DNA from: Deinococcus terrestris
Lineage (GTDB): Bacteria > Deinococcota > Deinococci > Deinococcales > Deinococcaceae
Assembly: GCF_009377345.1 (NCBI RefSeq)
Contig: NZ_WBSL01000001.1
Coordinates: 248,001-312,000, forward strand
DNA length: 64,000 nucleotides
Direction: 5' to 3'
Shown: in pieces, positions 51,692-60,758 of the stretch
How positions within the stretch are numbered: the stretch's first letter is position 1
How the letters are laid out: each line of letters opens with the position of its first letter
The notes under the pieces: model-generated
What the model saw: the letters and a program-made list of their open reading frames with translations, nothing else
The model's database searches: none
What the model was told of the DNA's origin: nothing
Translations under genes and position numbers: made by a program

Positions 51692-52516
51692 ATGACCCCC
51701 CGCACGCCCGAGGAAGTCCGGGCCTTTTTCGACGCCCACCGCACCGTTCGCCAGTACGTGACCGGGGAGGACGGCTCGCCCCTTCCCATGCCAGAGGAGC
51801 ATTTGGACGTGCTGCTCCATGCCGCCCAGCGGGCCCCGACCGACGCGACCGCGCAGCTCTATTCCTTCGTGCGGCTCGTCTCGCCGGAGGTGCGGGCGCG
51901 GGTGGCCGAATTGACCACGAACGCGCACGTTCAGACGGCTTCCGAGGCCTTCGTGGTCTGCCTGGACGTGCGGCGGGTGGGGCAATTGCTGCGGGTCGCC
52001 GGGCACGAGGTCGGGCACTGGCCCGCCATCGGGGTGCATTTCGGCATTGGAGACGCGGTGATGGCGGGGCAGAACCTGTTGACCGCCGCCGAGCTGCTGG
52101 GCTATCAGGGTTGCTGGATCGGCGGGGTGATGAACGGCCTAGAGGGGCTGCTGGACGTGCTGGCGTTACCGGAAGGAGTGCTGCCCTTCGCCGCCCTCAC
52201 GGTGGGCCTCCCCGCCGAGACGCCGCCCCAGCGCCCGCGCGTGCCCCGGTCCCTCGTTGTCCACGAGGACCGCTACCGGGACGGCACCGACGAGGAGTTA
52301 CGCGGGGCCATTGAGGTTATGAATCCCATTGCGGCGCGGGGAGACCAGCCCGGCGACTGGGCGCGGCTGCTGCGGGCGTACTGGGCACCGGGCGGTGGGA
52401 TGGAGAAGCGCGAGCCTCACCTCGTTGCGGCGCTGAAGCGGCAGGGGCTGTGGGCGGGGGAGGAGGAAGGGGCGACCGTGCCTCCAGCCGAGGCTGCGCC
52501 TGCCCGCGAAGGGTGA
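51692..52516 (+). CDS. nitroreductase-family NAD(P)H-dependent FMN oxidoreductase
   Basis: A 274-residue protein of the NfsA/FRP group: HRTVRQYVTGED and LDVLLHAAQRAPTDATAQLYSFVRL (FMN-binding start), GIGDAVMAGQNLLTAAELLGYQGCWIGG and LPFAALTVGLPAETPPQRPRVPRSLVVHEDRY in outline. It reduces quinones, nitroaromatics or flavins with NADPH. The C-terminal 60 residues are longer than usual and hydrophilic. Start at ATG 51692; TACCTT lies 6 nt upstream. Confidence 0.88.
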   Translation: MTPRTPEEVRAFFDAHRTVRQYVTGEDGSPLPMPEEHLDVLLHAAQRAPTDATAQLYSFVRLVSPEVRARVAELTTNAHVQTASEAFVVCLDVRRVGQLLRVAGHEVGHWPAIGVHFGIGDAVMAGQNLLTAAELLGYQGCWIGGVMNGLEGLLDVLALPEGVLPFAALTVGLPAETPPQRPRVPRSLVVHEDRYRDGTDEELRGAIEVMNPIAARGDQPGDWARLLRAYWAPGGGMEKREPHLVAALKRQGLWAGEEEGATVPPAEAAPAREG

Positions 52517-52524
52517 GCGGCTAG

Positions 52525-52941
52525 ATGGTGGGTGGGCTGGAACTGGCCGCCAGCCTGATGCTGGGATTGGCGCTCGTGGGGTTCCTGCTGACGTTTGTCC
52601 GGTGGATGCGGTCGGCGCCTCTGGGTCGGCTGAGGATGGTCTGGGGGCTGGCCGCCTCGGTTGCGGCGCTCACGCTCGTGATGCTGTGGTGGCACCTGCG
52701 AATACCGAATGCCGAGTGGCAGCTTCTCGTGAGTCCGGGGCCGCCCGTCTCCGTGCCGTTCGGGAAACGTACCTTCTCCGGTCTGTTCTGGGGGTCGCAG
52801 CTTTATCTGGCCGGAGTCGCGGGCGCCATCGTGTGGGCCACCCGGCCCCCGGCCATGCTGGAGCGGCTCAGCGTCGGGCAAGTCGGGATGCTGATGGGAA
52901 TGGCGATTCTCACGTGTGTGGCCTGGTTCCTGCTGCTATGA
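52525..52941 (+). CDS. small membrane protein of unknown function
   Basis: A 138-residue protein with hydrophobic helices at about 4-25, 37-57, 93-108 and 120-137. It begins 8 nt after the nitroreductase stop, so it is probably co-transcribed. No motif recognised. Confidence 0.6.
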   Translation: MVGGLELAASLMLGLALVGFLLTFVRWMRSAPLGRLRMVWGLAASVAALTLVMLWWHLRIPNAEWQLLVSPGPPVSVPFGKRTFSGLFWGSQLYLAGVAGAIVWATRPPAMLERLSVGQVGMLMGMAILTCVAWFLLL

Positions 52942-52945
52942 GCCT

Positions 52946-52951
52946 TATGCT
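52946..52951 (+). promoter_or_regulatory. -10 box of the leaderless Cys/Met PLP enzyme gene
   Basis: TATGCT, ending 6 nt before ATG 52958. Confidence 0.55.
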
Positions 52952-52957
52952 CCCTCC

Positions 52958-54133
52958 ATGCCCCGCTCGCCGCTTGACCTCACCACCCTCGCCGCCCGTG
53001 CGGGGGAAGAAGCCCGGCCCTCCGGCTCCGTCCCGCTGGCTGAGCCCATCTACCAGTCCACCGTGTATGCCTTCCCCGACCTGGAAGCCCTGGAACGGGC
53101 GATGAGCGGCGAGGAGATCAACCCCTTCTATTACCGCAACGGCACCCCGAACGCGGGCACGCTGGAGCGGGCACTTGCGGCTCTGGAGGGGACCGAGGCC
53201 GCCCTCGTCGCCGCGAGCGGCATGGCGGCGATCAGCGCGGCGCTGCTGGGGGTCTTGCAATCGGGCGACCATGTGGTCGCGGACGCCCGTGTCTACGGGG
53301 TGAGTTACGCGCTGCTGGCCGAAGAACTCCCCCGGCTGGGCATCCACACCACCTTCGTGGACGCCTGCGACCTGGAGGCGGTGGAGGCGGCCTTCCGCCC
53401 GGAGACGCGGGTGCTGCACGTCGAGAGCCTCACCAATCCGCTGATGACGGTCCCCGACGTGCCCCGGCTGGCCGACCTCGCGCACGAGCGGGGAGCGGTC
53501 CTCAGCGTGGACAACACCTTCGCCAGCCCCGCCGTGTTCCGGCCCGCCGAGCATGGCGCCGACCTGGTGACCCACAGCGTCAGCAAGTACCTCAGCGGGC
53601 ATTCCAATGCCTTCGGGGGCGTGGTGTGCGGGCGGGCGGACCTCGTGGCGGCGGCGCGGACGCGGTTGACCCGGCTGGGGGGCACCATGAGCGCCTTCGA
53701 TGCGTGGATGACGCTCCAGGGCCTCAAGACGCTGGGCCTGCGGATGCGGGCGCACTCCGGCAACGCGCAGGCAGTGGCCGACGTGCTGGCGAACCACCCA
53801 CGGGTCCGGGCCGTGTACCATCCCGGCCTGTCGGATCACCCGCAGTTCCACCGGGCGATGGAGCTGTACCCGAACGGCTTCGGCGGGATGCTGAGTGCGG
53901 ACATAGACGACGCTCCCGCCTTCGTCCGGGCGCTCGCGGGCCGGATTCCCTTGGCCCCCAGCCTCGCGGACGTGGTGACCACCCTGTCGTGGCCCTGGGG
54001 CACCTCGCACCGGGCGCTGCCGGAAGCCGAGCGCCGCCGTCTGGGCATCACGCCGGGGCTGCTGCGCCTGAGCATCGGCATCGAGGACATCGGCGACCTG
54101 CTGGGCGAACTGGAGGAGGCGCTGGAGGGCTGA
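52958..54133 (+). CDS. Cys/Met metabolism PLP-dependent enzyme
   Basis: A 391-residue fold-type I enzyme of the MetB/MetC/MetY group. [58 protein letters not shown] (in pieces), [31 protein letters not shown] and the PLP Lys210 in [16 protein letters not shown] are all present. Sequence alone does not separate cystathionine gamma-synthase, gamma-lyase and methionine gamma-lyase. It has its own leaderless promoter and is followed 11 nt later by the DUF99 gene. Confidence 0.88.
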   Translation: MPRSPLDLTTLAARAGEEARPSGSVPLAEPIYQSTVYAFPDLEALERAMSGEEINPFYYRNGTPNAGTLERALAALEGTEAALVAASGMAAISAALLGVLQSGDHVVADARVYGVSYALLAEELPRLGIHTTFVDACDLEAVEAAFRPETRVLHVESLTNPLMTVPDVPRLADLAHERGAVLSVDNTFASPAVFRPAEHGADLVTHSVSKYLSGHSNAFGGVVCGRADLVAAARTRLTRLGGTMSAFDAWMTLQGLKTLGLRMRAHSGNAQAVADVLANHPRVRAVYHPGLSDHPQFHRAMELYPNGFGGMLSADIDDAPAFVRALAGRIPLAPSLADVVTTLSWPWGTSHRALPEAERRRLGITPGLLRLSIGIEDIGDLLGELEEALEG

Positions 54134-54144
54134 GGGCGGGCCGG

Positions 54145-54705
54145 GTGTTCTCTCACGCCATCGGCTTCGACGACGCCCCCTTTGCCCGCGAGCACCGGGG
54201 GGACGTGGCGGTGTTCGGCACCGTCTATGCGCGGCGCACCCTGCACGGGGTCGTCAGAGGGCGGGTGCGCCGCGACGGGCGGAACAGCACCGCCGAACTC
54301 GCCCGGCTGGTGGGGGAGAGCGGGGCGCAGGCGCACCTGCACCTGATTCTGCTGCAAGGGGTCGCCCTCGCGGGATTCAACGTGGTGGACGTGCCCACGC
54401 TGGGCCGATTGACCGGGCTGCCCGTCCTCGTGGTGGCGCGGCGCCCTCCCGATCTGGGGCGTATCCGCTCGGCGCTGCTGACGCGGGTGCCGGGCGGGGC
54501 GCGGAAATGGCGGTTGATCGAGGCGCTGGGGCCGATGGAACCCTGCCGGGGCGTGTGGGTGCAGCGGGTGGGCCTGAGCCTGCCGGAAGCTGAAGCCGCC
54601 CTCGGCGTCCTGACCGTCACGGGCCGCGTCCCCGAACCCCTGCGGGCCGCGCATCTGATCGCCGGGGGCGTGACGCGGGGGAGCAGCCAGGGTGGGCGGG
54701 TTTAG
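54145..54705 (+). CDS. DUF99 (UPF0215) protein
   Basis: A 186-residue protein from GTG at 54145. FSHAIGFDDAPF, VAVFGTVYARRTLHGVVRGRVRRDGRNSTAELARLV in outline, QAHLHLILLQGVALAGFNVVDVPTLGRLTGLPVLVVARRPPDL and the C-terminal HLIAGGVTRG match DUF99, a family with an endonuclease V-like fold found mainly in archaea. Its role is unknown; nucleic-acid binding or cleavage is inferred from the fold. Its stop overlaps that of the convergent M48 gene. Confidence 0.85.
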   Translation: MFSHAIGFDDAPFAREHRGDVAVFGTVYARRTLHGVVRGRVRRDGRNSTAELARLVGESGAQAHLHLILLQGVALAGFNVVDVPTLGRLTGLPVLVVARRPPDLGRIRSALLTRVPGGARKWRLIEALGPMEPCRGVWVQRVGLSLPEAEAALGVLTVTGRVPEPLRAAHLIAGGVTRGSSQGGRV

Positions 54706-55790
54706 CGCCCCTCTGCCTCAATCTCCCGAAGATGTTCGATCCGCCCCGCCGTCCCCGGATGCGTCTCCAGCAGGTCGCCCAGGCCGCCTTCCCCGGCCTC
54801 CACGTCCGACTCGTCGGTGTTCCGGCGGCCCGTTTCCAGCCGGGCGAGGATGTCGCGCAGGGGCTTGGTGGTGCCGTAGGCTTCCATCAGGTAGGCCCCG
54901 GCGACCCGGTCCGCTTCGGTCTCGGCGGCGCGGGAGTAGCCGCCGCGCAGCAGGGCGGCGGGCACGGCGGCGGCGAACGTGCCCGCGCTGACCACGTCGC
55001 CCGTCACGGCCACGGTCAATAGGGTCAGCCCCAGCCCCTGGTACACCGCCGCCAGCCCGTGCCGCCCGGTGACGTGCCCCGCCTCGTGCGCGAGGACGCC
55101 CACGAGTTCGCGGTCACTTCTGGACAGGGCGACGAGCTGGTCGGTCATCACGACTGTCCCGTTCGGCAGCGCGAAGGCGTTGGCTCCCAGCGTGATGGGA
55201 CTGTCTTCCGGGAGTCCGTCACGCAGCAGCAGGCGGTAGTCGTAGCCGCCGCCCGCCGCCCGCGTGACCCGCCGGAAGGCCGCCTGAAGTTCGGCCTGCC
55301 GCGCCCGGCTCAGCCGCGTGGGACCGAGGTAGTCGCCGTCCAGAAACTCGGTGGTCTCCCGGTCGAAGGTCGCCAGCACCGGGCGGGGGGTCGCCGCCGC
55401 CGCGCCCCGTGCGAGCGCGGGAAGGCCAAACACCACGAAGGCCGCGACAAGCGCGAGCGTCACCCCGAGCGCTCCCAGGGCCGTCCCCCAGCGCGACTCC
55501 AGCCGCCGCACCCTGCCCAGGCCCCGGTTGCGGCCTAGCCGGGCTTCCAGCGCGGAGACGGCCGCGTCGTCGCGCGTCTCGAAGCGCGAGCCGTCCGGGA
55601 ACTTCAGCACACGCGGCAGCCCCGGCACGGGCGGTTCGATCTGCATCTGCGCGGGCGTCCAGGGCGTTTCCGGGCCACCCTCCAGCCGCAGCGTCACGCC
55701 TCCGCCCCGGACTTCCAGCGTCGCGGGGTGGGGGCGGCTGCTGCGCCCGTCGAAGACGCGGCCTTCCAGCATCAGGTCGGGAGGCGTCAT
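54702..55790 (-). CDS. M48-family metallopeptidase, membrane-anchored
   Basis: A 362-residue protein. Residues 1-75 form a soluble N-terminal domain (DLMLEGRVFDGRSSRPHPATLEVRGG in pieces), one helix (about 104-124), then an M48 peptidase domain: zinc motif HEAGH in LVGVLAHEAGHVTGRHG, third ligand in AAETEADRVAGAYLM. Probably outward-facing, degrading or processing envelope proteins like BepA/Oma1. Its ATG overlaps the stop of the YjgN-like gene by ATGA; these two families are often neighbours, so the two may work together. Confidence 0.9.
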   Translation of the reverse strand: MTPPDLMLEGRVFDGRSSRPHPATLEVRGGGVTLRLEGGPETPWTPAQMQIEPPVPGLPRVLKFPDGSRFETRDDAAVSALEARLGRNRGLGRVRRLESRWGTALGALGVTLALVAAFVVFGLPALARGAAAATPRPVLATFDRETTEFLDGDYLGPTRLSRARQAELQAAFRRVTRAAGGGYDYRLLLRDGLPEDSPITLGANAFALPNGTVVMTDQLVALSRSDRELVGVLAHEAGHVTGRHGLAAVYQGLGLTLLTVAVTGDVVSAGTFAAAVPAALLRGGYSRAAETEADRVAGAYLMEAYGTTKPLRDILARLETGRRNTDESDVEAGEGGLGDLLETHPGTAGRIEHLREIEAEGR

Positions 55791-56947
55791 CAGAACCCCA
55801 GGTCGATGTCGAGAAGTTCGGTGGCGGCCTCGCCCAGCGCGTCCTCGCCGGGGGTCACGTCCGCCGTGAAGGAGTCCAGCGGCACCAGCGCCCGCACCTG
55901 CATTCCCGAGAGCACGTACCGCGCCCGCCGCACCGCCGCCCAGGGGGTCGCCAGCCCCAGCGTCAGGGCCTGCACGACCGCATTCGACACCCCGATCCAG
56001 ACCAGCCGCCACGGGCTGAAGGTGGCCCCGGTGCGGACCACGCCCCCGACCTCCACCCGGTTCAGCACCAGCCGCAGGGTGGCCGCCCGCACGTACTGCC
56101 ACGCGATGCCGTACAGGGCCAGCACCAGTAGGTAGCCGACCGCCAGGGCAATCAGAAAGGTCGGGCCGAGCCAGTCGTCCTCGGTCTGGGGCACGTCCAG
56201 CACGCCCGCCCCGAACAGCACGCCCAGCAGGGGCACCGCCAGCAGCACGCCGCCCACCAGCGTGAGGGCCAGCCCTGTCAGTCCGATCAGGTAGAACTCG
56301 CCCGCGTCGCCCCGGAACCTCGCCCGCGCGGTGCCGTAGGCGGCCCCGTCCACCTGGTAGCGCCGTTGCAGGAACCACGCGAAGGGCAGCGCGAGCCCCC
56401 CCGAGAGCAGCGCGGCCCCGTTCCCCAGCCCGTAGCTCGCGTAGGCTCCGCCCGCCCGCCCGTGGTGCCGGAACTTCAGGCCCCGGTGGGTGGTGCTGAC
56501 CGCCAGAAAGCGCAGCGACTTCATCACCAGCCAGGGGTACAGCGCGAGAAACAGCACCGCGATGGTGCCCGCCACGTACTCCCAGCCGCTGAATTGAAAC
56601 TGAGTCGCCAGCGTGTAGGCCAGGAAAAACGCCCCCACGACCAGGTACCCGCGCAATAGGGCGACCGGCCGGGCGGTGTACTCGAAGTTCGCCCCGTCCA
56701 GCCAGGTGTGCCCGTAGAAATACTGCCGCTGCCGTACCCGCGCCCAGGGGAGGTACAGCCCCAGGGTCACGATCGTCAGCGCCGTGTTCACGATCCAGAT
56801 GCGGAAGTACTCGCCCGCCTGTCCGGTAAAGGAAAAAGCGTGGGTGGTGACGGAGGTCACCGGCACGTCCGCCGTCTCCGCCGGGAGGAGACTGCCGGGC
56901 AAGGCGGCATGGCGGCCCAGCGACACGGAAGGCGGCACGTCGGTCAT
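55790..56947 (-). CDS. DUF898 (YjgN-like) membrane protein
   Basis: A 385-residue membrane protein with about eight helices. It contains the DUF898 repeats: FSFTGQAGEYFRIWIVNTALTIVTLGLYLPWARVRQRQYFYGHT (given in outline), again near ARFRGDAGEFYLIGLTGLALTLVGG and VGVSNAVVQALTLGLATPWAAVRRARYV. Function unknown. ATG at 56947 is set by TACCAT (56959-56954) 6 nt upstream. Operon with the M48 peptidase. Confidence 0.85.
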   Translation of the reverse strand: MTDVPPSVSLGRHAALPGSLLPAETADVPVTSVTTHAFSFTGQAGEYFRIWIVNTALTIVTLGLYLPWARVRQRQYFYGHTWLDGANFEYTARPVALLRGYLVVGAFFLAYTLATQFQFSGWEYVAGTIAVLFLALYPWLVMKSLRFLAVSTTHRGLKFRHHGRAGGAYASYGLGNGAALLSGGLALPFAWFLQRRYQVDGAAYGTARARFRGDAGEFYLIGLTGLALTLVGGVLLAVPLLGVLFGAGVLDVPQTEDDWLGPTFLIALAVGYLLVLALYGIAWQYVRAATLRLVLNRVEVGGVVRTGATFSPWRLVWIGVSNAVVQALTLGLATPWAAVRRARYVLSGMQVRALVPLDSFTADVTPGEDALGEAATELLDIDLGF

Positions 56948-57011
56948 GCCCGCATGGTACGGGGCGGGAAGGCGGGGGAGGGTGGCAAGTCCTGCATCCC
57001 CGCCCGCAGAG

Positions 57012-57041
57012 CAAAAGGGCGGACGCACGCGGCGCCCGCCC
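57012..57041 (-). terminator. terminator of the cold-shock gene
   Basis: On the minus strand GGGCGGGCGC (57041-57032), loop, GCGTCCGCCC (57026-57017) with one G-U pair, then TTTTGC. It lies 20 nt after the cold-shock stop. Confidence 0.75.
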
Positions 57042-57060
57042 CTGAAGGAGAGGCTCCCGC

Positions 57061-57336
57061 TTACCAGCGGTTCCCGCCCCGGTTGCCGCCACCGTAGCTG
57101 CCCTGCCCGCCCATGGGGGCAGGCGCGGCGTTGGTCACGACGACGTTCTTGGCCTGGGGACCCTTGTTGCCCTGCCCGGCCTCGACCTCGAACTCGACCT
57201 CGTCGCCTTCGTTGAGCTTGCGGAAGCCGCCGCTCTGGATGGCGCTGTAGTGCACGAACACGTCGGGGTTGCCCGGATGTTCGAGAAAGCCGTAGCCCTT
57301 TTCCACGTTAAACCACTTCACACGACCTTGCGCCAT
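57061..57336 (-). CDS. cold-shock protein
   Basis: A 91-residue CSD protein: [33 protein letters not shown] in outline, with RNP1 (KGYGFLEH) and RNP2 (VFVHYSAI), then a Gly-rich tail [16 protein letters not shown] longer than in CspA. It is an RNA chaperone that melts mRNA structures. AAGGAG precedes the ATG; a long 5' region (to about 57409, with TACCCT as a possible -10 box) may be the cold-responsive leader. Confidence 0.95.
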   Translation of the reverse strand: MAQGRVKWFNVEKGYGFLEHPGNPDVFVHYSAIQSGGFRKLNEGDEVEFEVEAGQGNKGPQAKNVVVTNAAPAPMGGQGSYGGGNRGGNRW

Positions 57337-57490
57337 AGCACTCCTTGCATCTTCACCAACGTCACCCGGGCGAGCGGCCCTCTGGGCGGCTGCCGGTGGT
57401 GCAGGGTAAGTGGGGAAGACGGGCCGATTATCGCACGGCCCGGCCCCGGTGAGAGCCGGAGGTGCGCCGCCCCCCGCTCGCCCCGGCCCC

Positions 57491-57496
57491 TATACT
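57491..57496 (+). promoter_or_regulatory. -10 box of the gamma carbonic anhydrase gene
   Basis: TATACT, 57 nt before ATG 57554. The gene has GGAGG, so it is leadered. Confidence 0.5.
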
Positions 57497-57553
57497 CGGT
57501 CCAGACGTTTTCCGCCTGCTCCCCGTGTTCCCGCTCCCCGTCCCGGAGGCCCC

Positions 57554-58081
57554 ATGCCGCTCTACGCCCTCGCCGACCTCGTGCCCGACCTTCATCCCAG
57601 CGCGTTTGTGGCGCCCAGCGCTGACCTCACGGGCGCCGTGTCGGTGGGCGAGGAGGCCAGCGTGTGGTTCGGGGTGGTCGCTCGGGGTGACATCGAGGCC
57701 ATCGTGATCGGGCCGCGCTGCAACGTGCAGGACGGTGCCGTGCTGCACACCGACGAGGGCCACCCCTGCATCCTGGAAGAGGGCGTGACGGTCGGCCACC
57801 GCGCCGTCGTCCACGGGGCTGTGTGCGGGGCCGGAAGTCTGGTCGGCATGGGCGCCGTGATGCTCAGCGGATCGCGGCTGGGGCGCGGCGCGGTGCTGGC
57901 AGCGGGGGCCTTGTTGCGGGAAGGCCAGAGCGTGCCGGACGGGATGCTGGCGGTGGGCGTGCCCGCCCGCGTGGTGCGCCCGGTGGGACCGCCCGACAAC
58001 GCCGCCCGCTACGTGGAGCAGGCCGCCCGCTACCGCCGGGAGATCCGCCCCCTGCCCGACCCCGCCGGAGGCAGGCGGTGA
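57554..58081 (+). CDS. gamma carbonic anhydrase family protein
   Basis: A 175-residue left-handed beta-helix protein. Hexapeptide turns (VGEEASVWFGVVARGDIEAIVIG, NVQDGAVLHTDEGHPCILEEGVTVGHRAVVHGAVCGAGSLVGMGA in outline) hold the three metal-binding His (one before DEGHP, two in GHRAVVHG). Members hydrate CO2 or are inactive structural homologues; the ligand set here is complete, so activity is possible. GGAGG 4 nt upstream. The next gene overlaps its stop (GTGA). Confidence 0.92.
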   Translation: MPLYALADLVPDLHPSAFVAPSADLTGAVSVGEEASVWFGVVARGDIEAIVIGPRCNVQDGAVLHTDEGHPCILEEGVTVGHRAVVHGAVCGAGSLVGMGAVMLSGSRLGRGAVLAAGALLREGQSVPDGMLAVGVPARVVRPVGPPDNAARYVEQAARYRREIRPLPDPAGGRR

Positions 58082-58881
58082 CCACCCCCGGCGAAGTGCC
58101 CCAGGAAGGCCCCGAGGAGGTCGTGCCGGAACTCGCCCCGATGTTTCCGGGGGCCGCCCCCTTTCTGGCCCGCTTCCTGCCGCACTCGCCGCCCACCCAC
58201 ACCGGGCTGAGCGTCCCCTTCTGCGACCTGCACGCGCTGCTGCGCCACTTCCACGACCAGGGCTGGTACGGGTACCTGCACGCGCAACTGGGCGACCAGC
58301 ACGCCGCCGTGCTGCTGTACGAGGGCCGGGCGGTGACGGCGGCGTCGGTCAGCGGGACGGGCGAACAGGCGCTGGGCGACCTGCTGGGGCTCTACGAGCA
58401 GGGGGCGGTGCTGAGTGCCCATCCCCTCACCCCGCCCCTGGCCCACGCCCTGAGCGGGGTGGGCAGCCGGGCCTGGAAGGTGGACGTGACGGGCGACTTC
58501 ACCGGGCTGCACGTCTGCGCGTCGGGGGCCACCTTCTACGCGGGGGGTGGCGCGGTCGCCACCCTCCCCGTGACCCTGCCCTACGAGGGAGCCTTTCCCG
58601 CTCCGCTGCGGCCACAGACCCTGATGCTGCCGCGCAGCCTGGCGGGGTGGGCGCACCATTCCTACACCCTGACCCTGCGGGGCCGCGACGCCCTGCATCC
58701 CATCACCGACGTGCACCGCACCTTCCGGCTGGGGCACGGGCCGCTGGGGCTGGGCTTCCTGCGGGCGCTGCGCGAGGGCCTGACCCCCGCCGAACACGCC
58801 CTGCGCGGCGACCTTACCCTGCACGATCTCGAACCCCTGCTGCGTGACTTCGTGGCCGAGGGACTGGTGCGCGGCGAGTGA
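58078..58881 (+). CDS. soluble protein of unknown function, DUF4388-like
   Basis: A 267-residue protein with a segment LLRHFHDQGWYGYLHAQLGDQHAAVLLYEGRAVTAASVSG (in pieces) resembling DUF4388, a domain found in bacterial signalling proteins; the C-terminal half is mixed alpha/beta with EHALRGDLTLHDLEPLLRDFVAEGL, a helical end. GTG at 58078 overlaps the carbonic anhydrase stop. No membrane helix. Function unknown. Confidence 0.6.
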   Translation: MTTPGEVPQEGPEEVVPELAPMFPGAAPFLARFLPHSPPTHTGLSVPFCDLHALLRHFHDQGWYGYLHAQLGDQHAAVLLYEGRAVTAASVSGTGEQALGDLLGLYEQGAVLSAHPLTPPLAHALSGVGSRAWKVDVTGDFTGLHVCASGATFYAGGGAVATLPVTLPYEGAFPAPLRPQTLMLPRSLAGWAHHSYTLTLRGRDALHPITDVHRTFRLGHGPLGLGFLRALREGLTPAEHALRGDLTLHDLEPLLRDFVAEGLVRGE

Positions 58882-58956
58882 CGTGTGGGCCGGTGACATT
58901 GAGCCCAGTGACGTTCGGCCCCGTTTCCGCCCTCCTCCTGTGCTGGAATACGGGGC

Positions 58957-59382
58957 GTGACGCTGCCCTCCCGGCCCCCTTCCTTCCCCTCTGACCCGGC
59001 GCTCGCTGCGGGCCGCACGGCCACGCTGGCGGTGCTCGCGGGCCTGTTCATGCTGGCGACCACGCCCTTCCTGGGGCGGCTGGTGCAGGGGCAGGCAGAC
59101 CATCTCTTCCGCAACGTGCTGTACGCGCTCGCCACCGCCGTGCTGCTCTGGCAGGTGTGGCGCGGCAGCGTGTGGGCGTGGCGGCTGACGGTGGGCTTCA
59201 GCATCTTCTCGGGGCTGCTGGTCTTTATCGTGGGCATGCTGGCGGGCGTGAGCAACTGGCAGGGCTGGATCATCAGTGCGGCGGGGCTGGGGTTCATGGT
59301 GCTGGGGCTGTGCCTGGTGTCGGTGCCGGGCATCCGCGCCTTTCTGGACTCGCGCTGGGCGGCGCGGGGTGGGCGGGCGTGA
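58957..59382 (+). CDS. four-helix membrane protein, unknown
   Basis: A 141-residue protein with hydrophobic helices at about 23-43, 53-70, 75-96 and 105-122, and a basic C-terminus DSRWAARGGRA. GTG start; no clear ribosome-binding site. Overlaps the RNHCP gene start (GTGA). No family recognised. Confidence 0.62.
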   Translation: MTLPSRPPSFPSDPALAAGRTATLAVLAGLFMLATTPFLGRLVQGQADHLFRNVLYALATAVLLWQVWRGSVWAWRLTVGFSIFSGLLVFIVGMLAGVSNWQGWIISAAGLGFMVLGLCLVSVPGIRAFLDSRWAARGGRA

Positions 59383-59717
59383 GCCGCCGTTTCACCGTGC
59401 AGGGCACGAACAACGCTTTTGCCTGTGCCCACTGCGGCGCAGCGGTGCTGCCTCTGCAAAACGGTTCGGTCCGCAACCACTGTCCCGAGTGCCTGCACTC
59501 GCTGCATGTGGACATCCTGCCCGGCGACCGCGCGAGCGACTGCCACGGCGTAATGGAACCCGTGGGTGTCGATCAGAGCAGCAAGAAGGGCTGGGTAATC
59601 TTGCACCGCTGCCGCACGTGCGGGTACCAGGGCCGCAACAAGGCCGCCCTCGACGATCCGGGGCAACCGGACTCCTGGGACGCCCTCGTGGCCCTCAGCC
59701 GCCGGGCACGGGAGTAG
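59379..59717 (+). CDS. RNHCP-domain zinc-binding protein
   Basis: A 112-residue protein with FACAHCGAAVLPLQNGSVRNHCPECLHSLHVD in outline: two CxxC pairs around the diagnostic RNHCPxC-L-S-HVD block, then RCRTCGYQGRNKAA with another Cys pair. The domain is found in bacteria of several phyla; its function is unknown, but the zinc ribbons suggest nucleic-acid or protein contact. GTG overlapping the previous stop. A terminator follows. Confidence 0.88.
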   Translation: MSRRFTVQGTNNAFACAHCGAAVLPLQNGSVRNHCPECLHSLHVDILPGDRASDCHGVMEPVGVDQSSKKGWVILHRCRTCGYQGRNKAALDDPGQPDSWDALVALSRRARE

Positions 59718-59734
59718 GGTCCAGAAAGGGAAGC

Positions 59735-59767
59735 GGGCCGGAGGCGATGTGCCCCGGCCCCCTTTTT
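59735..59767 (+). terminator. terminator after the RNHCP gene
   Basis: GGGCCGG (59735-59741) and CCGGCCC (59754-59760) with a 12-nt loop, then CCTTTTT. Confidence 0.75.
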
Positions 59768-59778
59768 CCCCGCAGCGC

Positions 59779-60558
59779 TCAGCCCTTGCAGCGCACGTCC
59801 TTGCCGAAGTGCTTGGCCGACAGGAAGGCGTAGCTGTTGGTGGCAAAGTAATTCTGAATGGCCGCGTTCAGCGCGAGGCGGGTCGAGTCGTTGTCCTCGC
59901 GCACCATGAAGCCGATGGGCACGCTCCACAGTTCCGGCCCGAAGTGCAGCTTGACCTTGGGGAAGGTGCGCTTGGCGGCCGGTTCCATCACCGTGTAGGC
60001 GAAGCTGGCGTCCACCGCCTTGGAGATCACCGCGTACATCAGGTCGCCGGTGGACTTGTAAACCTTGACGTGCTTCTCGAAGGGGAGTTTTTGCACGTAC
60101 GAGTGCATGACCGACCCCGCGCCCACGCCGATGCTCTTCCCCGCGAGGTCGGTGTGCTTTTGCAGGGCCGGGTTCAGCGACACGACCGACACGCCCGCGC
60201 AGGCGGTGGGCGACGTGAAATCGACCTTGTTCTCGCGGGTGCTCGTGACGGCCAGGGCGCCCACCGCCACGTCGGCGCGGTCGTCTTGGAGGGTTTTGAT
60301 GAGCTGATCGGCCGCCACCTTCTGCACCTCGACCTTCAGGCCCAGCGTGCCCGCCACAGCCTGAAGCAGCTCGATCTCGTAGCCGGTGAAGCGGGGGCCG
60401 TCGGCCACCGTGAAAGACGGCAGGTCGCCGGGGGAGGCGACGCGCAGCACGCCGCTCTGCTTGATCTGCGCGAGGGTGCGGGCCTCGGCCACGTTCAGGC
60501 TGGTCAGGCCCGCCGCGAGGGCGAGGGTGGACAGGAGAAACCGTCGGGTGGGAAACAT
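59779..60558 (-). CDS. ABC transporter substrate-binding protein, family 3
   Basis: A 259-residue exported protein. Signal peptide 1-26 (TRRFLLSTLALAAGLTSLNVAEA; the twin Arg may indicate Tat export). The mature part LAQIKQSGVLRVASPGDLPSFTVADGPRFTGYEIELLQAVAGTLG (in outline), TSTRENKVDFTSP and GKSIGVGAGSVMHSYVQ matches polar amino-acid-binding proteins of family SBP_bac_3. The ligand is unknown. No permease or ATPase gene is adjacent, so it must serve components encoded elsewhere. AAAGGA upstream of ATG 60558. Confidence 0.9.
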   Translation of the reverse strand: MFPTRRFLLSTLALAAGLTSLNVAEARTLAQIKQSGVLRVASPGDLPSFTVADGPRFTGYEIELLQAVAGTLGLKVEVQKVAADQLIKTLQDDRADVAVGALAVTSTRENKVDFTSPTACAGVSVVSLNPALQKHTDLAGKSIGVGAGSVMHSYVQKLPFEKHVKVYKSTGDLMYAVISKAVDASFAYTVMEPAAKRTFPKVKLHFGPELWSVPIGFMVREDNDSTRLALNAAIQNYFATNSYAFLSAKHFGKDVRCKG

Positions 60559-60746
60559 GGGCACGTCCTTTGCGGGGGGCCGCCGGGGGAGGGGCGGCCC
60601 GTGAGGGGTGAACAGGGGGGTGTGGGGCACAGCTCCGGCAAGCGGAAGTGGTGGCCCCTGGGGTCCGCGTGCAGGCAAGGTAAAGGGGCCACCCTGTCAA
60701 AATCCTGACGGCGCGGCGGGAAGCGGGCGGCAGGGGCCGTCCGTAT

Positions 60747-60752
60747 TACACT
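60747..60752 (+). promoter_or_regulatory. -10 box of the leaderless small membrane-protein gene
   Basis: TACACT, ending 6 nt before ATG 60759. Confidence 0.6.
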
Positions 60753-60758
60753 CGCCGC

